Below, in pieces: positions 42,001 to 45,806 of a DNA stretch of 45,806 nt. The stretch comes from an uncultured Eubacterium sp. (GTDB lineage Bacteria > Bacillota_A > Clostridia > Lachnospirales > Lachnospiraceae). The stretch covers positions 1 through 45,806 of the forward strand of contig CAQBGY010000001.1 in assembly GCA_948759685.1 (NCBI GenBank), in the 5' to 3' direction. The first letter of the stretch is position 1, and each line of letters opens with the position of its first letter. Both the position numbers and the translations under genes were made by a program. The notes under the pieces are model-generated. The model was not told the DNA's origin. It searched no databases and worked only from the letters and a program-made list of their open reading frames with translations.

Positions 42001-42070
42001 TTTTATTGCCACCCCAATCCTCTGTAAACTTGCCAACAGGAATTTCGTCAGTTCTGAATTTCTTAGCCAT
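36068..42070 (-). CDS. DGR target: 2000-residue tail adhesin with C-terminal CLec domain
   Basis: 2000 residues, largest gene here. Rough layout: N-terminal attachment region (1-100); Ig-like beta domains (100-450); a LamG/concanavalin-like domain about 450-690 (GSLTFEIDYAIRN, CRIFLNGIINRE, IDIYSIKVYKKALTANDV); a region around 770-1110 with WWWNGQW, KVNFASSAQSHKIGSTALFN and FYVDPKTHLIGWHQDDLDTI, reminiscent of CotH-kinase-type domains; a leucine-rich stretch near 1390-1500; and a C-terminal C-type-lectin-like fold. The last part has WYIPSVGELMRMYWH and WYWSSSEYSQNGSW, ending in VRAVAAF. Residues 1960-1998 are the variable repeat. It presumably sits at the tail tip and binds variable host surface structures, with the DGR diversifying the tip. 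Starts 39 bases after the 56-residue gene. Confidence 0.92.
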   Translation of the reverse strand: MAKKFRTDEIPVGKFTEDWGGNKNNTIPAAPDETNLLPYSGEAVQKFIKSYLQDHENNKIGHIPPMTKDPDGFYHIRAFANKNTYNEWLADPDENQALKLLDVTIPISDEQGVMNIVELTTASNQTNYVSIDGSVVLKMRFTSQTYNPVTGKYANTYEDGTMTIQRRSSASDSWRTIGTMAIKSVEADSDTYTDVDISGLLNSGTCQLRIIVTGDQTQSTTTYVVFQSVTKTELKLTFRNEWQQPITGAAMSLLYTYTGAVAKTLNLKISGEGGVRSVQYAVGKVEYTETPNQFDVTDTEGDSVKVMSHGVHEIEAWLSVDGTDVESEHIVSQVMVVSDPDNKTPYIMLNKIVESLVNWTSVQFFQWAIYNPGSDVLPVTFKLTDIQEVENYLSYTEQQAQNGVVYTFGNMIEIESKETNFSAYMLFSTGEKYLRDRISFNVDNSQNFAPTDGADLIINPKLRSNTETHPDTIINTVSGENVPATFENFGFISDGWVEDDNGIKCLRVPSGRNIAIDYETFSDFIQAQKTGSLTFEIDYAIRNVTNEDEPILRMCSYTKDNNPLGWEMKPIDACFMTQSKVTRKNQDVGYNEGVRTKIAVNLLYNLSSTGQNYCRIFLNGIINREINYATDDTFVQYVDGKQTSQGIRIGSSGADIDIYSIKVYKKALTANDVRQNYMASLDNSEEKIAFRDSNNILDGNTISYDLAYEKYNVILWKGKYATYGNTKKDKFNGTLIIHIPGEPENSGTLYDMNEKGQGTSSMLYWWWNGQWSFNEDGYWVDENGVNRGKCYQLTNDVPGALKLVGKVNFASSAQSHKIGSTALFNDLFKAVCGGNSITNTEGFENCRVAVLQKPFLFFVQEDENSEPQFKSFMTFGPGKGDKPTFGYDKTKFPDYVCLEGADNDRALVMCRVPWIDEDVTLEGEEDWMYNGEKQMSLVFGDTNKIGPIKNGFNFVFKHYDNIDYFNGTVEDLNAAENLDTSKHYWLTKAGHTNAQFDLFRYDFITSTWVGAGTEKIESGRYSTVNINEQCGNIASGTDWDAINLSFKTARIALFKADAGKYFNLTETHFAMNFCKLIAASDNRGKNIYFYVDPKTHLIGWHQDDLDTIFPVNNVGQREKPYYVEEHDKNNDGGFYWNSEGNALFNQMENAFPDELRTNMRSILQAMLKLSDDGTLMGCMEKYYFYVQRYFPAVAYNEVARLVYERARTAYVSSDPENKYTNGTDPITQSLGDGLQAEMQWVARRLTYISSYAAFGDFGRRDGEGSAGSLNFRSIIKTDGTRPQFKFSIVPHIWLYPSFAIGSTLSYGVGNALSPRIKAGETYDVNVGTSDGNTNIFLNGIDYMRSIGDFTDKSLGETFNLSGARLTTFHVDGNEVVEFRPTGMTITAPLLQELVLKRVASLVGGLDLSILLKLRMLNLVGTMLSSVVLPATEYLEEVHLPGTLTSLSLDQQPNLRTITLEGADRMQSLSIGAGIADSRTIFNLCFTGNAPLNYLKLASINWTEVSLYMINYLASITDSSVSGKIAVINNTTNRPNFNNKIDWLYHWGNVDDENNTLHITYYSTPIAAIEIKGSQYIYSTGEHTFYCKPNTANGNDVVSIRWSLDTNLYAKIVNTSKDYCVINVSQLGDEDTLAPQATLRCYVTKTNGEVLEASWDIGLYPRRAHLGDYVFYDGTYGPTTSGKTVVGVCFYINPTDANDRRMVALSNIENSGIVWGLYPNESAGVYPIELQDDINYSVYDIASIANITQTGLQPTVYDDAGHTSANYIRYDNYVDENTVDGFVNSDNKIDAVRDGIAAPGTTNTGKEELSAELAILAGAYKKGDEVPVGLAKNLKIIQHRNKILEDSGVNLPIPEATDLYTEQSMLTQYIADVIANNENLSKYQQFYYPAASKCYAYQPTVKAGEELANKFKSHNWYIPSVGELMRMYWHARQGVNYDDDKIGAIFQKAIDAGILKDFSNSWYWSSSEYSQNGSWNVNFSNGGFGNGGKNGSNMVRAVAAF
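36074..36189 (-). repeat. DGR variable repeat (VR)
   Basis: 116 bases forming the end of the adhesin gene, 3 codons or fewer before its stop. Compared with the template, six AAC codons are changed: one to TAC (Tyr) and five to GGC (Gly), while other AAC codons in the segment are unchanged. Invariant ends are GGTACTGGAGTAGCAG on the 5' side and GTGAGAGCGGTTGCAGCA on the 3' side. The latter would hold the initiation-of-mutagenic-homing sequence. The hairpin at 36040-36063 follows. Confidence 0.95.
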
Positions 42071-42109
42071 AATTAATTATTTTTTTGTAAAGCGTAATTT
42101 AAAAATTTG

Positions 42110-42280
42110 TTAGTTTTTCCAGCCTTCATCATTTTTCCAAGGAGATGAGTTAATCCAGAAACCAGATCCAAAGCAAGAGCGTATAGATTGCCAAACTAAT
42201 TTTGCCCCTATGTAAACTGCGGTAACTATTTTGTTACCAACTCTTATTTGACTGACATCTTTGCCATTTATCTGTATCAT
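42110..42280 (-). CDS. 56-residue tail protein
   Basis: ATG at 42280 overlaps the upstream stop (ATGA) and the frame runs to TAA at 42110, filling most of the gap before the adhesin. The product begins MIQINGKDVSQIRVGNKIVT and continues AVYIGAKLVWQ, then SGFWINSSPWKND. The motif I-x-x-V-Y-x-G-x-K-L-V-W is frequent in short phage tail proteins and fibre N-termini. Translational coupling and the motif make it a real gene despite its size. The remaining 39 bases to the adhesin ATG show no promoter. Confidence 0.75.
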   Translation of the reverse strand: MIQINGKDVSQIRVGNKIVTAVYIGAKLVWQSIRSCFGSGFWINSSPWKNDEGWKN

Positions 42281-42537
42281 TCTTCAAGTATGAAATAAAC
42301 GGTATTTTCTTCTTTGGATTCAATTTGTTCAAATGCCTCTTCATTCTCAACTACATCAAATGAAAGGTTGCCTACTTGTTTTTTCATGGTAAAAGTGTCA
42401 TTTGAGTTGTTGTTTACGGCATTTATCAATTGATTAAATTCGTGAGCTGTTAAACGTCCACGGTTATTAGTTCCATTGTTTTCTTGCTTATTATTAAAAT
42501 CAAGCAGGTTAGGGGATTGCTCTTGTTCTGCCGCCAT
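42277..42537 (-). CDS. Small Asn-rich tail-region protein
   Basis: 86 residues, ATG 2 bases after the large tail protein's stop. The N-terminal half is low-complexity and Asn/Gln-rich (MAAEQEQSPNLLDFNNKQEN). It is followed by RGRLTAHEFNQLINAVNNN, and the C-terminus is SFDVVENEEAFEQIESKEEN with TVYFILEE. The pattern F-N-x-L-x-x-A-V-N-x-N followed by E-A-F...I-x-x-x-E-x-T-V-Y-F-I resembles short tail/fibre-assembly proteins of Bacteroides phages. It overlaps the next gene by 4 bases (ATGA). Function unknown. Confidence 0.7.
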   Translation of the reverse strand: MAAEQEQSPNLLDFNNKQENNGTNNRGRLTAHEFNQLINAVNNNSNDTFTMKKQVGNLSFDVVENEEAFEQIESKEENTVYFILEE

Positions 42538-42539
42538 AC

Positions 42540-44954
42540 TTAAAATATTAAAGGGAATTCATACGGGAACATGTTACCGTTTAGAAGTTCACACATAAAA
42601 CAGTCTTGTCCTGAAATTCCATAATTTAACGTGATACTTTGTTTAGATCTGTCAATTTCTTGTTGTACTATATTGCCTTCATTATCTCTTTGCTCTTTCC
42701 ACCAATCAGTCACTTCATTTTCCATATCAGGAAGATGATACCTAGTCCACTTGAATATGTAGTTTTTAGCTACATAATCCGGATCAACTAGTTTACCTTG
42801 ATAATAGACGTTAGCAGTTAAAACAGTTTGACAACTATTGTTTTTATATGAAACTCCTTGACTGGAAGTAATTTCAAGTGAATAACCTACTATATATTGT
42901 TTCCGTATTGTGAATGTGGCGGAATACTCTTCATCACTAAATTTTACGATACAACGAACTGTTAGCGAGTTACCATTATCCCAATAAGGTTCAAAAGGCC
43001 ATATTGTTAATGTCTTTCCATTTTCTCCTTCAAACGGTATATAATCATATCCTTGTAAATAATACCATTGTCGTTGACTGGAAGTAGACTGTAGATTCTC
43101 TTCTTCCAGCGTTAAGGTAATGTCTGCCGGATTAGTAACAGGATCGGCTCCTGTTAAGTCTCCTAAAAGAGTAAAGGTATCAGTTCCAACAATACGAATA
43201 GACTTACTAACTAATTCGTCTTTTACAGACTGGTCAAGGTTATCCCAAGTCATTGTCACATTTTTGCCAAATGTTACATCGCCATTTTTATTCCATTTAA
43301 TATTTTTATTGGCAAAATGACCAGAACCATCTGTTTTGATTAATACAGAATTACTACGAGTACCAATACTGCCTTCTCCGTCAAAATTTAATTGAAGCAA
43401 TGGGTTCTGGATGGTCCCACCAATGCCACCACGATTAAACCAAGCTCCATAATCCTCTGTGTAATTAAGTATAGTGTCAGTAGGTTGGTATTGTGTGACT
43501 AGTTCTCCTGCCTCTAATTGTGGTGAAGAAAAATAAAATATTGATTCTCCTGCATTATCAGAGGTATCAAAAGTTGGGACAATGGATAGAACCAATGCTT
43601 CTTCTGCCTGTTTCGGAGCTTGTAATTCAAATGTTACCTTTTTACGAGACCATATATTCGTATCAGCAATAGGTATTTGAACGGTTCCTATTGCTTTATC
43701 ATTTTGTAAAATAGATAATTGACATGCTTGCCCCGCATATATCCAAAAAGAGAATGTATATTTTTTCCCGATATGTTGCGCGAACCACTCTTCAGATTGG
43801 GCTATCATGCTTATGATTTTAGAGGCACTATATACATTGCCGATTCCAGTAGGGTTTTCTATTTGAGTGTCAATAGTAATTGCAGATGTAAAATTAACAT
43901 CTAAAGAATTAACGAATACATTCCTATGAATTTTTCCGGCATAAAAAGTTGCAGCAAAACCATTCTCATCACCAGCAGTTAATGTTCCAGAAATATGAGC
44001 AGATTTTGAAGCAAAAAGTTTCTGTAAGTAACCTCCATATCCTTCTAATTGACCAAATACCGGATCTGTTATTCCATTCAATTTGCCAACACGTATTTTA
44101 CTGGCATCGCCAAAGTTAGCAACACTAGACAGTAAGATGATATTGAAATCCGACACCCAAACTTCATCTGAAGGAGACATCTCACTTAAATCCAGTTTTA
44201 CTGTTCGCAAATAACGTCCAGAATAATCGACAGTTATTGTGTGCAACTTATATTGCCAATCTGTTGTAATAGAAGTGGTTTCTTCTCCATCTGTTCTTGT
44301 TCCATCTTGGTATTCTAATGAAACTTTACAATTGACAGCTTTATTGGCTTTGATCTTATATGAAATAAGAACGCGGTTGGGGTTTTGAACATATTTGTAG
44401 AAATCTTGTTGCAGACCAATGAAACCGTAATATATAGCGTCATTCCTTTTAAAATGACAAATGCGATTATTGTCCGCTTCTGATAATATGTAATCAGTGG
44501 TTACTGCTTCTGTTCCTCGTACTATATATTGTGATTCGGAATCTTCATAATCAGGAGTTGCAATATTTAAAGGCCAACACAAACTCTCATTACGTCCAAT
44601 ACCGTCAATCACATCCATATATGGGGCATTATCGTCAGACCCAGTTAAATATATGGCTCCAGATCTATTTATATCAAACAGATTGGTAATTCTGGCAAAG
44701 TCTAAGATTTCTTCTGTTTTGGGCACATCGCCTTCTAACAGTGCTCCGATGAAATACTGTTTTTCGACAATATCATTTGTATTAGGATCTACAGTATTAT
44801 CTATTCCATAATCCAATACACACATTAACGAATAAATAAGATTCTTTCCATCAAAATATTGTCTTCTAACTATATCCCCAGTCCGTAATCCTTGTGTCTT
44901 TTTAGAATCGGACTGGAGAGAAATTTTATATTTCTTATATTTATATACAGACAT
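42540..44954 (-). CDS. Large tail protein with carbohydrate-binding-like domain
   Basis: 804 residues from ATG at 44954, whose A overlaps the upstream stop (TAATG). The longer frame from 45005 lies inside the previous gene and is rejected. N-terminal region: MSVYKYKKYKISLQSDSKKT. A jelly-roll-like domain lies around 100-270 (YILSEADNNRICHFKRNDAI, YSGRYLRTVKLDLSE, VWVSDFNIILL). Then QLEGYGGYLQKLFASKSAHI with SGTLTAGDENGFAATFYAGK, a second jelly roll and IGTRSNSVLIKTDGSGHFAN follow. The Ig-like end includes TLTLEEENLQSTSSQRQWYY. Style matches Bacteroides phage tail-tip and fibre proteins. No enzyme motif. Confidence 0.72.
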   Translation of the reverse strand: MSVYKYKKYKISLQSDSKKTQGLRTGDIVRRQYFDGKNLIYSLMCVLDYGIDNTVDPNTNDIVEKQYFIGALLEGDVPKTEEILDFARITNLFDINRSGAIYLTGSDDNAPYMDVIDGIGRNESLCWPLNIATPDYEDSESQYIVRGTEAVTTDYILSEADNNRICHFKRNDAIYYGFIGLQQDFYKYVQNPNRVLISYKIKANKAVNCKVSLEYQDGTRTDGEETTSITTDWQYKLHTITVDYSGRYLRTVKLDLSEMSPSDEVWVSDFNIILLSSVANFGDASKIRVGKLNGITDPVFGQLEGYGGYLQKLFASKSAHISGTLTAGDENGFAATFYAGKIHRNVFVNSLDVNFTSAITIDTQIENPTGIGNVYSASKIISMIAQSEEWFAQHIGKKYTFSFWIYAGQACQLSILQNDKAIGTVQIPIADTNIWSRKKVTFELQAPKQAEEALVLSIVPTFDTSDNAGESIFYFSSPQLEAGELVTQYQPTDTILNYTEDYGAWFNRGGIGGTIQNPLLQLNFDGEGSIGTRSNSVLIKTDGSGHFANKNIKWNKNGDVTFGKNVTMTWDNLDQSVKDELVSKSIRIVGTDTFTLLGDLTGADPVTNPADITLTLEEENLQSTSSQRQWYYLQGYDYIPFEGENGKTLTIWPFEPYWDNGNSLTVRCIVKFSDEEYSATFTIRKQYIVGYSLEITSSQGVSYKNNSCQTVLTANVYYQGKLVDPDYVAKNYIFKWTRYHLPDMENEVTDWWKEQRDNEGNIVQQEIDRSKQSITLNYGISGQDCFMCELLNGNMFPYEFPLIF

Positions 44955-45806
44955 TATGATATTTCTTCTACTAAGTCTCCAGAACAGGCATCGCTGACCC
45001 ACCAAGACCCGTTAGTCACTGATTGCTTTTGCACTTCCAATTCATATATTCTCATTTTTTTACGAATTGTCAGATCATCAAATGTTGCACTGATGTTGCC
45101 GGTCAATTTGTTTTGAATGATGCCCCAGCCATTTCCGGCAAAACCACTGGAAAAAGTGACAGAACCTATGTCGTTGACAAAATAGGCATTACCATAGTGC
45201 TTAACTCCATTATCTAAAGCCAACCAATAGATTGAATCATCAAAGAATAGCTCGTTGGGGAGGAGACGGGTTTTAGAATCTGCTATTCCAATTGATTTTT
45301 TTCCTTCAATCGGTTTGTCAAAAACAAAAAAATCAGCATCTGTAGAAAACATTAAGCTGGATGATTTTCGATTTAATGGGGCATATAAACTTAACGATTC
45401 TACATAGCCAAATGATGATTTTATTATTTCAGAGATTTGTACTGTATCGTCATCAGCTACTTTATTATATTTAAATGGAGCTTCAAAAAATACGCTATCA
45501 CCATCACTATAAAAGCCTGGTCCATCTTCTGATTTTAATCTAATATAACGCCTGAATATAACACCAGAATCTTCAGACGATTTTTTGTATGTTTCAATCA
45601 ATATATTCCCTAAATTGTGCCCTGCCTTAAATGATTCTGGGAAATATGCAGAACCAAATTTTGAAATCATTTCATATTCACCATCATTATCATAAATACT
45701 GGTTTGCAGGTTAATTTGTTTGGTATTATCGTCTCCCAGATTTAATATTTTGTTAGACGCAGAAAATGAGATAACATTGTTATTCTTGACATGAATAATG
45801 TAATTG
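44954..45806 (-). CDS. Tail protein, 5' end cut by window edge
   Basis: The frame is open all the way to the right edge (first full codons translate to NYIIHVKNNNVISFSASNKI), so the ATG at 45670 is internal and the true start lies outside. At least 283 residues are visible, including MISKFGSAYFPESFKAGHNL, SGVIFRRYIRLKSEDGPGFY, SVTFSSGFAGNGWGIIQ and FDDLTIRKKMRIYELEVQKQ. The last part resembles the segment before the host-specificity region in Bacteroides phage tail proteins, where a distal tail or fibre protein continues into the next gene. It is coupled to the next gene by TAATG. Confidence 0.75.
   Translation of the reverse strand, partial: NYIIHVKNNNVISFSASNKILNLGDDNTKQINLQTSIYDNDGEYEMISKFGSAYFPESFKAGHNLGNILIETYKKSSEDSGVIFRRYIRLKSEDGPGFYSDGDSVFFEAPFKYNKVADDDTVQISEIIKSSFGYVESLSLYAPLNRKSSSLMFSTDADFFVFDKPIEGKKSIGIADSKTRLLPNELFFDDSIYWLALDNGVKHYGNAYFVNDIGSVTFSSGFAGNGWGIIQNKLTGNISATFDDLTIRKKMRIYELEVQKQSVTNGSWWVSDACSGDLVEEIS

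Noticed and set aside
42955..45005. ATG at 45005 as start of the large tail protein
   Set aside because: It lies inside the previous gene and adds only 17 residues without tail-protein character; the ATG at 44954 is coupled to the upstream stop by TAATG.
1..45806. CRISPR array, tRNA genes, insertion sequences, integrase or attachment sites
   Set aside because: Gaps between genes are short (mostly under 130 bases) and show no spaced repeats, no cloverleaf arms and no transposase or recombinase frame; the only long repeat pair is the DGR TR/VR.

Overview
This window looks like a segment of a double-stranded DNA tailed phage (or an integrated relative) infecting an anaerobic Bacteroidales host. 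The DNA is AT-rich and every convincing gene lies on the minus strand, so transcription runs right to left, with genes packed end to end and many ATGA or TAATG stop/start overlaps. Evidence for the host is indirect. One promoter (22531-22561) matches the Bacteroides consensus TTTG-N19-TAnnTTTG exactly, nucleotide reduction relies on an oxygen-sensitive class III ribonucleotide reductase, and the tail genes and the diversity-generating retroelement (DGR) are of a kind familiar from gut Bacteroides phages. No integrase, repressor, capsid, portal, tRNA or CRISPR is visible, so lifestyle cannot be decided from this window.

In the direction of transcription, 45806 to 26366 is the tail/baseplate/host-recognition block: two large tail proteins, two small ones, a 2000-residue adhesin, a complete DGR (variable repeat, hairpin, Avd, template repeat, reverse transcriptase), a string of baseplate and fibre genes, and a strong AT-rich terminator (26335-26383). 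From 26238 to 22627 comes nucleotide metabolism: a GIY-YIG-like protein, a ThyX-like enzyme, NrdD and NrdG. A host-type promoter then starts the replication/recombination block (22506 to 5768): NinB-like protein, single-strand binding protein, SbcD/SbcC-like pair, RuvC-like resolvase, sigma factor, DnaB-like helicase, primase, DNA polymerase III alpha split into two genes, an FTR-like cysteine cluster protein, Pif1-like helicase, a tiny helix-turn-helix protein, a guanylate-kinase-like enzyme and a proofreading exonuclease. After another hairpin come packaging and lysis-type genes: terminase small subunit, membrane GAF-like protein, a DUF5675 enzyme-like protein, a candidate unimolecular spanin, terminase large subunit, a head-tail adaptor and a membrane protein cut by the left edge.

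The two strongest points of interest are these. (1) In the DGR, template and variable repeats of 116 bp align without gaps and differ at 11 positions, all template adenines in the sense strand. The template sits in frame inside the RT open reading frame, on what looks like a relic of the target's C-type-lectin domain. (2) The polymerase III alpha is broken just before its catalytic PDxDxD motif. The N-part ends in, and the C-part begins with, extra segments resembling the two halves of a split intein that lacks the usual splicing residues. Function calls come from reading motifs by eye; no database search was run.
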